Positions 33,301-44,147 of a stretch of DNA of 64,000 nucleotides are shown here, piece by piece. The notes under the pieces were generated by a model that worked only from the letters and a program-made list of their open reading frames with translations, was not told where the DNA came from and ran no database searches. Within the stretch, counting starts at the first letter, position 1, and the number at the start of each line of letters is the position of its first letter. A program made the position numbers and the translations under genes. Source of the stretch: Monosporascus cannonballus (taxonomy: Eukaryota > Ascomycota > Sordariomycetes > Xylariales); contig QJNS01000045.1 of the NCBI GenBank assembly GCA_004154925.1, positions 62,001 to 126,000 on the forward strand, in the 5' to 3' direction.

Positions 33301-34211
33301 GGTAGAAGGGAGCGGCAGGTTGGCATCCCTACCAGCAGCATCCGAATGTCGTTCCGGCGATCTCGGAGCCCTCGAGCTACTCCTTGAAGACGAATCTTTC
33401 CGAGCATATTGCGGCCGGGGCCTGGGTGAGAGTTCGGTAGGAGTATCCGATTCTGGATCAACTCGGTCGTTCGAGAAGGCGTTTGGCGGTATCGCATTCG
33501 GGGGGAGCGCCGGGAGGGACTTGTCTACCATCATAGGAGAATTCTCTTTTTCACGCACTTTGGCCTGAGCTGCTGCCTTGGACTTCTTCCGCCGCCTCGC
33601 CATGAGAGACTCATGGCAGCTCATGCAAAAAATACCCTGTGACGTCCTCGCATATCGTAGATTCTCGATCTTCCTCTTACAGTTCCGGCACCGGAAACAC
33701 GTAGCACAGAAGGCCTGGTCCCCCGTGAGAATGGCCAGATCCTCGATCTTGTCACCACAAGCGCTGCAACTGTACGTGCAGTTGTTACAGATAAGAGAGC
33801 CATCGCCCAGGAGTAGGAGGTTCGCATCAGAGTCGAGGAGGGTTCCGCAGGTGTTGCAGCGGAAGCAGTTCAGGTGCCAACGATTACCCGCTATGTCCAT
33901 GTTAGATAGGGTAGATTCAGAGCTCGCGAGGCATGAGAAGGGGTTGATTTAAGGCGAGTAAACAAGCAAGGCACCGCAGGACACAGAACGCAAGATGCTT
34001 AGAAAACAGGCTGGGGAGCCGAGCCCCAAACCGGGGGTGCACTTACCGAGCTCGAAAGCTTTGCCTTCCTCTAGGATCTGAACCCCACGATATTAGTGAT
34101 CACGTTGCTCGTGAAGGAGCCTGAAATACCGCCCGCTAGACTTACTTCTCCGCAGCCTTTGCAGGGGAACACATCCTCACTGTCCATGGGAGTCTCCAGA
34201 TATTCATCCAT
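30315..34211 (-). CDS. Rho GTPase-activating protein with two LIM domains (Rga1/Rga2-like)
   Basis: Six exons are deduced on the reverse strand: 34211-34146, 34077-34047, 33890-32544, 32487-30697, 30646-30513 and 30455-30315. All have GT/AG borders and consistent phases, giving 1169 residues. Two LIM zinc-binding domains occupy about residues 17-125: CKGCGE, NRWHLNCFRCNTCG, CNNC, then CSACGDKIEDLAI, CFRCRNC and CMSCH. The first LIM domain is split over three exons. A long basic Ser-rich disordered region follows, then a coiled coil (LLKQRLRSSEQRVAELERQF...). The RhoGAP domain covers about residues 975-1165, with the arginine-finger motif GIYRKTGG near residue 1015, LKQYFRKLPTPLLTYDTYDR, and TPKNLAVVFAPTIMR in the last exon. 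The LIM-LIM-RhoGAP order is that of Rga1/Rga2, which switch off Cdc42 at polarity sites. Lrg1 has three LIM domains and fits less well. Target specificity is inferred. Confidence 0.9.
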
Positions 34212-36784
34212 GGTTACTAATTTCCTCACTCAACGAAAAACCCGGAGATTATGGCTGACGTATAGTTTGCACTCAGAGTAAGTCACCAGAATCGGCGGAC
34301 CGATGTCAGATCCCGGTGACCAAGATATCAAGGCGAGAAGGGTCAGTCGACTCGCAGCGTCATAGGATTCGTTCGAAGTATTATTACCGCAGTAACATGG
34401 ACGACGACCCGAGAAATTCACCAAACAGAGGGCGCGCGGCGATGATCGGCCTGGGAAATAACGAAGCCGCGTAATAAGCGTCTGCGTTAATCACTCGAAC
34501 CAGGTCTAAAGCAGATAGCACACAGGGCGGGGATGCCGGTATTCGTAAGGTCAAATGTAGCTTCCCAGGGGCAGGGAGCGGTATAGGGTATCGTCTCGAT
34601 TCGCTTCGTTTGGGTGTAGCAAAGGCAGAATAATTGATGGCTGATAAGATTGCCGTCGAGGCGCAGAGGCTCGTAAAGATTGATATCTTGATACCGACTT
34701 GGCTGTGGCCGTGGTCGTGGTGGTGGGAGTTGTAGTGGCAGTGTTGCTGGTAACGTTGATCATAACCAGAGCCCATTAAGTGAATCGGTGGTGGGATCGA
34801 TGGTAACCCGCTTTTGCCGTTCGTATCTGTGGAATACCGAACTTAGTGACGAGACTAATGCCGCCTAAGCTGGCGGTCTGGTTCGCTCACCCTGGGAATA
34901 GGGCTAGGGGAGAGAAATAGAGGCGCCAGGCCAGGGCGCTGACAGACAGTACCGGAAGCGTAGAAGAGCAAAAATGAAGCGGATGAGATGTATGAAATGA
35001 AACAAAAACAGTGGACGATGCGAGACCAGAACTGGCATCGACGGAAAATCAATAATCGCTGAGACAGATGCTCAAGCAGTAAATGATTCTAGGTAACAAT
35101 AACGCACAGCAACCCAGACCTTTCCTCGGTTATGTGCATAATGGATTAGGTACTATGTTGGTAGTGAATGGACCCCTTGGTTGAATGCGTGGCAGTTTTT
35201 GGAGCGATGGATTTGATTGATTGGTTGATTGATGTGAATACAGCGTGTGTTATTGCAATTACGACAAGCCGCAGAATCCTCTCTCTGTCAGGGAAGGGGG
35301 CATAATACGGTACATGTACAAAGAAGTCCCTGTTCAGGTACTGTTCATGTTAATTCGTTACCTCGTACGGTGAAATATCTACTCACATTGTACATTTGTA
35401 CTGCCGATTCATTCGGCTGGTGAACCCTTTCAATTCTTCCAGGAACCCTTGACGCTAACTAATGCGCCCAGATAGGGCCAAGTGACGCAGGTTCACCGAA
35501 AGATCCAAAGCCGCGTCCACCACTGTGCGGAGAGACGGGATACATTCGCTCCATGGACAAAGCATGTATATTGCAGCCTTTTTGTCAGTGAATCCAGCCT
35601 GTGGCCTATTTGCGCATTAATGCCCTTTGACCCCTTAAGCTCATCCGCTTACCCTTACCTATCCGCGCGAGTCATTAAACAGTGAACTAAACGCGCATAG
35701 ATAATAAACTGGCTTGTTTACTATAATCCCATCAATGTCGAGTTTGTCTGTATGATGCTGTGGATAATACAATGTTGGCAAGTGCAAACACAGATAGATA
35801 TATCAGCAGAGGAAGACGGCTAGAGCGGCTAAGATTAAGTTTGATACACACACATAGCCATTCCTCCTCTCTCAAGGCACGATAGGCTAATCTACCTGCT
35901 CCCTAGTAGGCCCAGCTTTCTTCAGATGAAGAATCCAGATATAATTTAAGCATGACGCGACCCCGTCTCATTTGGCTAGCAGAAGAAGAACGCTAAAATC
36001 TCGAAGAGGCAACTACAAGTATAGGTATCCATCTGACTGCCGAAGTCCCTTCGAAGGGCGATCAAGTACATACATACCCTACGTCCCTATGTAGGTAGGT
36101 ACTGCAAGCCGAATGTAACCAGCCCTCCCCGAACTGCCAGAAAACGGTAGGTCCTGCTTGTCATGAAACTTTCCCCGTCAGTGCCACGTTATCTCAGTAA
36201 AGAATGGGAATGTCCCCCACACCAAGGCTGAGCAGAAGGCGAGGTTTCAGTTATTAGAACGTAGGGGCGAACACGATTCCAACGAAGCGCAATCCTGATG
36301 CCAGGAGTAACGTCCATTGAGTTATAACATGAGTGCGAAAGTCCCTCGATATACTCCTATCCCGTATTCTGGTGTGCATGCATGACTTGGTCTTGATGGT
36401 GTGTAAGCCGTACGCACTATAATTCGATCCGCCTGGGTCTGGGCCTAGGAGATCGGCGCTGCAAAACACTAATAACCTAACTTACATGATCTGTGGCTTT
36501 ATCCAAAGGGGGTGTTCTCACTTCGGAGCAAGAGAGCGAGAGCCTTCCCAACCTCGTCTCGTTTGGTGCGGGCGAATTCCAAAGCGATACAAATGAACGA
36601 CATCATCCCATCGCTCACCGCCATATGTACAGCTGCGTACACATAATCAGGTAAGAACTCACACATCCTACAGTTTTCTAACGTTAGCGACACCAATCTG
36701 GTATTCTCTGTCTTTATGATAGTGTGGTGGTACAGTACTTGGCCTGGCTGACGTCCCTAGTATATCCGCGTTTCGGGAAATTTC
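34212..36784. other. Upstream region of the RhoGAP gene
   Basis: This 2.6 kb has no supported gene. It may contain a long 5'UTR of the RhoGAP gene. TATGTAGGTAGGTACTGC lies at 36090-36107. Short ORFs here have no recognisable similarity. Confidence 0.35.
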
Positions 36785-37066
36785 CTAACTTAGCGTCAAA
36801 TCTCCTCTTGTAGGTACCCACTCAGGAATTTCATAAAGGGAAGCCCCCGCGACCAGGAACAAGGGTCCACCCGTTAGGGTGTCTGGTTGGGCTGGCTGGT
36901 ACGCCATACCATGACTGGGACGGGTAACTATGAAGGTGGAGTCCTGCGCTTCAAATCCGCGTTTCATGTTAAAAGGCGGCCCACTCTTGAGGACCTCTAA
37001 CATTATTCCAGATCGGGGCGTCTCTTTGTGTTCCAACTGGTGGTGAATCTCCCGCAGCTTATCCAT
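36785..37066 (-). CDS. Unidentified ORF, possible gene fragment (93 aa)
   Basis: The ATG at 37066 opens 93 codons (MDKLREIHHQLEHKETPRSG...). It has a protein-like middle part (QDSTFIVTRPSHGMAYQPAQ, TGGPLFLVAGASLYEIPEWV). No domain is recognised. A second open segment on the same strand (36696-36499) contains FLPDYVYAAVHMAVSDG, but I could not join the two with a frame-keeping intron. It could be a relic of a larger gene or chance. Confidence 0.25.
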   Translation of the reverse strand: MDKLREIHHQLEHKETPRSGIMLEVLKSGPPFNMKRGFEAQDSTFIVTRPSHGMAYQPAQPDTLTGGPLFLVAGASLYEIPEWVPTRGDLTLS

Positions 37067-40000
37067 GGCATTATTACCATCGGTAATAGCTAGTAGGTAT
37101 CATTATTACCTTAGGGACCTTCGAAAGCTCTGCGAGTCGAAATGGAGCACGCAAGTCGAGCTAGCCCACCACACTCGACATCTTCAAATCGACCATCCCT
37201 GGATCTTCATAAAGGTGCCTACTACTCCAGGCACTGAGGTACCTAAGGTGTCGTCGAATGCCACATCCCTCTTAACTACGTAGTATAGAGGGGAGTGCTA
37301 AATCAGGGGCAAAATAGATCTCAATGCCTCTATTTTCTTCAGTGAGGATTGTTCAACTCTGGATTATATCTCGAAGCTATCACTGCTCCTGGCACAGCGT
37401 TCGTTACATAGTACGGAGTAGGGTACTTCACTTCACACGCGCCAGCCCCGTTGATCTTTCTTGTGCTGCGAATGGAATTGTCAACCGATCCCCGGGCTGA
37501 TCATCCGTAGACCCAACGACAACGCCGTGAAGATCTATACAGGCAACTGTTATCTAAATCAATGGTGGCCCAACTTGGCGACGTCTATATTCACGACGGG
37601 GCCGTTGCTGCGATGAAGCATGGACGAAAGAGGCAAGGCTCGCTGTTCATCACCCGCCTGCATATAGCCGCTATCCTATCATATGCCTGTTGATGCCCTC
37701 AGCTTCTCAGCCAGGTACCGAAGAAATGCAAGCAAGAGCTCACCTTCGGGTTTGACGTCCCGCGGCCCATGTATCAACTTACATAGATATCCATCGTACA
37801 TAGCTCGGCGGGATTTGGCGGCTGATCGACCAAGAAGATATCCGCGTCGTTTCAGCTGCCGTGCGACTTCAACGCTTCAGGGACATCGCTGCACGTGCAC
37901 ATTTGTGCTCCCATGCAAAGTCCGCATGCTTTGCTATGCACTGCAGCACTGCGACGCACGCCAGGGATTCTTGTTGTTGCAATCCGATCCCAGGACTACG
38001 GTGCCTACTGTCAGTATCCGCCGATAATAATGCAACTCTAAATCTTGCTTCTGATATTGCCCCGTATATTGCACCGGGCAGGACACCACGTCTCAGCGCA
38101 TCTTGAAAAGGTCCTCGGCTGGAGGCACCAGGACATCTTATCCCTCATCCCCCGACTGGGGGCCAGCGTGCTCTCAGGCTTCTGTTTCACCTTGACCTTG
38201 TTTCCAACGACTATGAGCAGTTTTGGAGTATGCAGCCAGTGCCACGAGTGCCATATACGTACGCTTGGCTGCGGACTTGCGCGCCTCATGCTTCAGTGCC
38301 CATGCATACCGATTTCACTGTCGTACCGATCTGACATTGACAGTCCCATACCTGTCAGACATGACCGCGTGGTCGTCGTCCCATAGCAATAACGAACTGT
38401 TTTTGACCTCGCTCGATGCTCTACCAACATTGCGTCCGTACCAGCCCCCCAGTCTCGTCTATATTCTCACACTATGGCTTCATACACGTAGAACAGGCAG
38501 CCCAACTGCCGTGCCGTTCGCGCGGGCTAAATCAACGGGCGCCTTTCTGCAACGTGCAGGCTCATCCAATGGGCGGGGCCATCGGGGCCGAAAGCTGAAC
38601 TATCAGCTGGTGAACTCGGTAGGTAGATGCCTCTCTCGGTCCCGAAAGCCGGCAGAGCACCCCATCAGCAAAACTTCGCATGGCGCAATGACCCCTATCT
38701 ATAATATAATGTGGATTATTTGGCGGCCCACAATGAGGTATGCGTCCTTTAAAACCTGATAGGAGGCTGCGTACAGCGCCAGAAGAAACTCATATATAGA
38801 CCTTACTTATATTGGTGCATCGTAAACATGGTTATTGCATGTTCTAGCTTCGTCAGCCGCGAGTGCTCTGTTTGGGTACGAGTACCATTTATATCAGGGA
38901 CTACTACACTGAACGCGCAGATCTGCCGAATTTGTCGAGGAGTGAAAGTGGTAAGCGCCCCGACGAATATAATATTGGACCAACTTCCCGATACAGGCTA
39001 CACTACCAAGCGAAGAGGACATCCACCTCTTCGAAGGTGCGCTTCAAGATAATTGTTCCGCTTGGGTGTGCCTCTGTAGTACACGGCTTACATCACTTAC
39101 TGTTTCAGGTAAACAGTCCTAGGACACCGGTGTTCTTCGGATCTTGAGATAAGTTGCCGTAGACCTAGTAAGGTTATCTGCTACCCACCGCAGAAGAACC
39201 CTCTTTCACAACCCAGACAATGCATGTGACTACCAGGCTACGTCTCTCTGATAAGATAGCTCGCAGATCACGACTTCTAAGGTATGTTGCAGCGTCTATA
39301 TATATTCTCTTCTGGCCGACGGCCTTAAAGCTTTTGTCCCTCTCCCCGGGAAGACAATATCTCACTCTATTGCCTTGGTGGCTTGGTGGGTCGGCGTTCT
39401 CCCCGGACACATGCTATAGCTGGTGCGGTACCTAAGGAGTTGGTATGCTACGATAGTGATAAACAATCCGTTCTGGCGACTGCATCTCAGGCCTTTCCTC
39501 GAGGTCAAGACATTGTGCTTTGACGTAGCCACGTTATAACCTTCAGGCTCTTACAGTCCTCTGGGAGCTACTGCAGCTTAGCGGACAATATAGTCACCGC
39601 ATTCTTAATGTTTCTCACAAGCTTCCCGCATATACTAGGTTGTATTTAATCATCTCGAGGATGGCCCCTATTTTCTCAATATAATAAGTCATGCACGCAT
39701 ATCGTGAATAATCAACGGATCCCCGATCGAGAGAAGTTGCACGACGAGACTATAAGCCACCTCTACCCCACTAACCAATAGTTGTCTTAAGGCTCAGGTC
39801 AACCTACATTACCTCGGTCTACGGTTTTGCGGTCAAATTGTAGCTTCCCGGTGTTGCTAACTCTCACCGTCCATTATACTACCAAGGCGATGGAAACGTA
39901 TCACCGTTGGTTTGAAACGCGCTGTCACCGCCCAGTGCTGGCTCGCAAGTCTAGCGCGATAAAGAGTTTTGGGAGCAGGGAATCTAGTTCCTCAAGCTCG

Positions 40001-41509
40001 CTCGTCCTCAAGTGACTCGGACGATCAGTATTCCGATATCTTGTCCCAAGATGGTGCTCGATCTACGCCCCACGCACCAATACCGGTGCGTCAAGAGGTC
40101 CGCCCCCCGCGTGCAGCGAATACGACGTGCTGCTTTAGCTAAGCAACTAGCCGACGGACGTATCTATTCCGGGTTCATCGAAGAAGAATAGGAAATAAAC
40201 GCGTACGGCCGGCCGAGAATAAAGAAAATGAAAAGGCTCGTATTCCGCGGCGAAGATCCGCCTAGCCTGTCTCGCGATGGAAAGTTTCTCGGGGAGCGCA
40301 TCAAACCTCCCGGGTCTCGCTTCGCCGTGGACAGCCGAGCAAGGACGGCCGCACCGCCGCCATTGTGATACCGTACTGCGGCGCGCGCTGGACGAACACC
40401 AAACCACACTGTCTCAGACTCCACTTGTCGCTGGGTTGATGACCCTCACATGAGCTCCGCCTCTGTGGCAAGCGCGAAAAAACAAACTTCGGGATCCTGG
40501 TCCCGACCAATGCGGGCCCGTTCCGATGGTAAGCGCCGGCCAATCCTCTTCATTGAACGAAACCCGCGTCTCCGGTCCTACGTAGGAAGACCCGGGTAGG
40601 ACCCGTGGAAGTGCTGCGAGGTGAAGAGGACAGGTAGAGTGGCTTGCGAGGTTCGCCCTGCCTATTCTCCGGCGTAGGACCGTGTGCTACACACCTTCGC
40701 GGAGCTTGGGGAGAGGTTGAGGCAGCTCGTCGGGCACGTGCGCGAAGCCTCCCTTGCACCGACGGGTCCAGGACCTGGGATGACGTTGGCCTGCAGATCT
40801 GGGAGAAACTTGTTTTGCCGGGAGATAGTAAATCGGATTTGCCGCAGACGCAAGACCGCGAGAAAGATCGTCGGGTTCTGAATCATCTTCGTCGCGGCAG
40901 TGCCGGCATGGGGGTCAAGCCATCGTGCCAGGGACAAGGTCATGCGAGGCGCAAAGGACAGCAGCTTCCTCGTGGCGACTGCCCTCTCGTAACACAGTAC
41001 CTGCATGCGGCAAGAAGCCGAGCCAGACTATGAGAGTCAGATCCGCCATTACCCTGGACAGCCCCGGATTATCTTCCGCGGGGTTCTATACCTGTTCCTT
41101 AGAATTGAGCCTTGATAGCCCTTTTAATAGTGCCCCCTATCAGAGATATCGACGTAGTTAAAGGCCAGCTCATCTAGATGGGGATTTGGCTCGGCACCTG
41201 ATGATCCAGGGGCACGCCGTTGGATACCGATGGCTATGTGTCAAAACAATAATGGTATTAATATTAAGCAATGTAGAAGAGGTAAAGGCGCCATCTCAAC
41301 AGCCAATACCACCAAAACGCCCCTCCTATACATAAACTATCCATTCACCCCGCCAAGGGCCTAAGAACCCTGAGCCTGGTAGAACCCACAGCTCAGACTC
41401 ATTCATCCCCACCAGCCGTAACCGAAGACACCACACCCAACTCGCGTATTTCTAAGAGACATTAGCTACGCCTAAGGGGGTCATCAGAGAGGAACTGACA
41501 CTCCACTAT
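37067..41509. other. Gene-poor interval with degenerate coding-like fragments
   Basis: This 4.4 kb shows no intact gene. Protein-like pieces that break quickly by stops or frame changes include, on the reverse strand, 37876-37679 (YLLGRSAAKSRRAMYDGYLC...), and on the forward strand 38863-39115 (IYIRDYYTERADLPNLSRSE). Also on the forward strand, about 39890-40135 has two frames both rich in Ser around 39985-40025. None could be assigned to a family. Composition is not strongly AT-biased, so heavy RIP is not evident. Confidence 0.35.
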
Positions 41510-41830
41510 TCACCGCGCGCTCTTGTATGACGGCGGCCGACTTGGCGCTTGATACGGGGGCGGAGGGTCGGCCGTCTCACGCCGAGAGTACGAAGGCGGG
41601 AGCCCGACGCTCGTCGGACGGACGATGGGTGCCGCTGGACGCGGCGCACTGGTGCCCAAATAGTAAACAAAATCCCGATCCACGCTTTCTGATAGGCAAC
41701 CTCCTCTCAGGTGAACCTGGCTGCTGGCCGAAGGAGTATCGGTTGTCTGGCACTGCTGCTGCACCTTGCCGACACCGGGACCATTGTTTGTGTGACTGGG
41801 TTGCTGCTCTGCTGAGGGCGGGCTAGGCAT
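41510..41830 (-). CDS. Possible small PPxY-motif protein (106 aa)
   Basis: The ATG at 41830 (MPSPPSAEQQPSHTNNGPGV) opens 106 codons ending at TGA. The C-terminal third has three closely spaced proline-tyrosine motifs: LPPSYSRRE, DPPPPYQAP and RPPSYKSAR. PPxY motifs in fungi commonly recruit WW-domain ubiquitin ligases such as Rsp5, directly or through adaptors. The middle part contains intron-like sequence, so the real structure may be spliced differently. A possible intron at the 3' end (GTGAATAG...GCTAATG...TTAG) would replace the last residues. No family is recognised and the gene is uncertain. Confidence 0.35.
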   Translation of the reverse strand: MPSPPSAEQQPSHTNNGPGVGKVQQQCQTTDTPSASSQVHLRGGCLSESVDRDFVYYLGTSAPRPAAPIVRPTSVGLPPSYSRRETADPPPPYQAPSRPPSYKSAR

Positions 41831-42199
41831 AGTCGTAGCTGGGAAGGAATAAATTAATATGCGCCAAGTATTTGGTAGAGTGTGTTGATAAATAAGTCTT
41901 AAGAGTTTATTGTAGACTCTCAGCCGCCTCGTGTGCGGCCAGCAAAGCGGTATATATACTTGCTCAGTGCTTCAAATAGTATAACTCATTGAGTCATTGC
42001 GGGAGACCTCACCTTCATCCCATCCCACACATACATTCATGTTTTCCAGGGCAGGCCACACATGTCGAATCAGCCAAACCTCTTTACATCATTTGTGTAT
42101 TAACCTTGAACCTCAGCGTATGGGCATCCGTCACAGACACATACTCCCCAGTTATCCTTCCAGTAATACGATTGCCATCCAGCCCTACCGAGCCCGCTT

Positions 42200-43090
42200 T
42201 CACGCCCGCCTCGGCCGCCGAATCATGACGTACAGGACGATATTGCGGCCCGTTCTCGTCCTCGCGAGCGGGAACTCGACCTTGTCGACGACGGCGAAGC
42301 CCATGCGCTCGTACAGCGGCCTGGCTAGCGGGACCGCGTCGAGGAAGACCTCGACGCCCTCGGCGTCCGCGATCACGAGCACCTGCTTCAGCAGGGCGGC
42401 GCCAATGCCGCGCCCGTGGTACGCGGGGTCCGTGCATAGGTGGGAGAGCTCTGCGGTTCCGCCACGGGGTTAGCAGGATGGATTCAGGGGTGTTGGGTAA
42501 CTAGGGCAGTCGTTCCTCGATGGCGGGAGGCCGACGGGAAGAAAATGGTGGAAAATACGTACCTAACTTTTCGCTCGCGCCCCATTTCTCGCCCGCACGG
42601 GCCAGGCCATCGAAGAACTCGCGGTAGAGCTCGACATGCATACCCTCGGCGACATCCGGATGTTCGTCGCCGGTCCTCTCCTTCTTCTCGGTCTGCCCTT
42701 CACTAGCAGTAATTGCCCGATCCTTCGTTCCCTCCTCCTCCTCCTCCTCACCATTCCCATTCCCGGGGCCGCTCTCCTGCACCCTTACCCCTACTCCCTT
42801 GACCCTCACCCCCGCGCCCCTCATGCCCTTCGGCAGGACCCACCTCGAGTACGCGACGAGTCTCCCGGTCGCCTCGTCGACGACCTTGAACTGCGCCTCG
42901 GCGGGGTCCGCGAAATGCCGAGCGAAGCGCTCCCGGCTCCACGCGCGCATTTTCGGTGTCGGCGCCTACCAGTACACATAGTCGCCGCCTTGGAAGGCGC
43001 TGATGTACACGTCGACCATGTCCGGGACGTCTGCGAGCTCGCAGCGGGAGAGCGCGAATCCCGGTAGCAGCAGATGGGCCGTACCGGCAC
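42200..43090 (-). pseudogene. GNAT-family N-acetyltransferase with in-frame TAG
   Basis: The reverse-strand frame reads ALSRCELADVPDMVDVYISA, then GGDYVYW, and meets TAG at 42968-42966. It continues in the same frame with APTPKMRAWSRERFARHFAD and FKVVDEATGRLVAYSRWVLP. An acidic insertion follows (EEEEEEGTKDR...), then ELYREFFDGLARAGEKWGAS. An intron 42562-42451 (GTACGT donor, CGCAG acceptor) joins in phase to ELSHLCTDPAYHGRGIGAAL, the acetyl-CoA-binding motif A, and LYERMGFAVVDKVEFPLART. The fold is that of small fungal GNAT proteins that acetylate amines; the substrate is unknown. No ATG precedes ALSRCEL in frame, so the 5' end is unresolved. The TAG sits where relatives would carry an aromatic or other sense codon. 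A nonsense mutation, base error or readthrough are all possible. Confidence 0.65.
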
Positions 43091-43361
43091 ACGTAAGTCC
43101 GTTCGTGGAGGCCCGCGGGCTGTGGTGGCTGTGATGGGGGTCGAACGGTTGCCATTTTGGTGTACTTGCGGTGGGGCCTGAGAGGGATGGGTTTGAGCGG
43201 CGGCGGTGGCCTCCTGATGAGGAACGGGGTCGCTGGGATGAGGCGAGTCCGTGGGTTATGGAGGTATTGGCCGTTTGGCGGGTTGAAATCCCGCGTATTA
43301 TTGACCGGCCCTTACTGCCGATATCCACCTGTGGATAGTTGATATCTCCATGCACTACCAC

Positions 43362-44147
43362 CGGTAAGTATAAGGGTCAGAGATGACTTGGTAAGCGGGT
43401 CTGGTTAGGGGTGTATATAAATGACATATTTATGCCGGGAGCTCGGGCGCTTGACAGTAAGGCCTACGGAGGCGAGTATCCGCATCGTCTTGCCCGAACT
43501 GGAATTACGTACCTAGACTAAACCACGCCTAGGGTATAGAGGAGGTAGAAGAAAGATTTCGAGCACTCGGGGTCTGCTAGTGAGGACCTCTCGCGGGAGG
43601 AGGACCGCCGAGATTTGACTTCGGTCAGGGTTAATGATCAGGATTCATGGGCGGTGGAAGGCAAATATGAGTCACGCCCTGACAGTCGGGGACGAGTCGA
43701 GAATTATGGGGCTTCACCTGTTGCCTAGTGTATATTCGAACTCAATCCATGACCCCCTACAGCCTGGTTAGGCTTCCCGGTTAGGATTAGGGTTGTGTCC
43801 CAGGATTTTGGGGGGGGGGGGGGGGGGGCGGGCGGGCGGGGGGGGGGGGGGGGGGGGGGGNNNNNNNNNNNNNNNNNNNNNNNNNNNNNNNNNNNNNNNN
43901 NNNNNNNNNNNNNNNNNNNNNNNNNNNNNNNNNNNNNNNNNNNNNNNNNNNNNGGGGAGAGCAGGCCCGTTGTGGTATACGATAATCTCAAAAGGCGGTC
44001 GAAGCTGAGTGGAAAGAGAAGTACAGCATACCGTGGTAAAGACGGTGACCATTTCGTATATACAGGCACCGATGCTTAGTCTAGTCTCGTACACACATAC
44101 ATGCCTCAAGTAATTTACAGGATAGATAGAGGAGATCATGCACGAGT
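43362..44147. other. Intergenic region with assembly gap
   Basis: This spacer between the GNAT locus and the PPR gene contains the poly-G tract and the N gap described separately. No gene is supported. Confidence 0.5.
43810..43957. other. Poly-G tract and 93-base N gap
   Basis: Bases 43810-43860 are all G except C at 43829, 43833 and 43837. Then follow 93 N (43861-43953) and four more G. This is an assembly gap inside a G-homopolymer-like region. Any open frames across it are artefacts of the N run. Confidence 0.97.

Noticed and set aside
37683..39147. Possible multi-exon gene in the gene-poor island
   Set aside because: No set of introns with good signals joined the pieces in frame, and no domain was recognised.
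43725..44139. Open frames rich in Pro or Gly across the N gap
   Set aside because: They are products of poly-G/poly-C translation and unknown bases.
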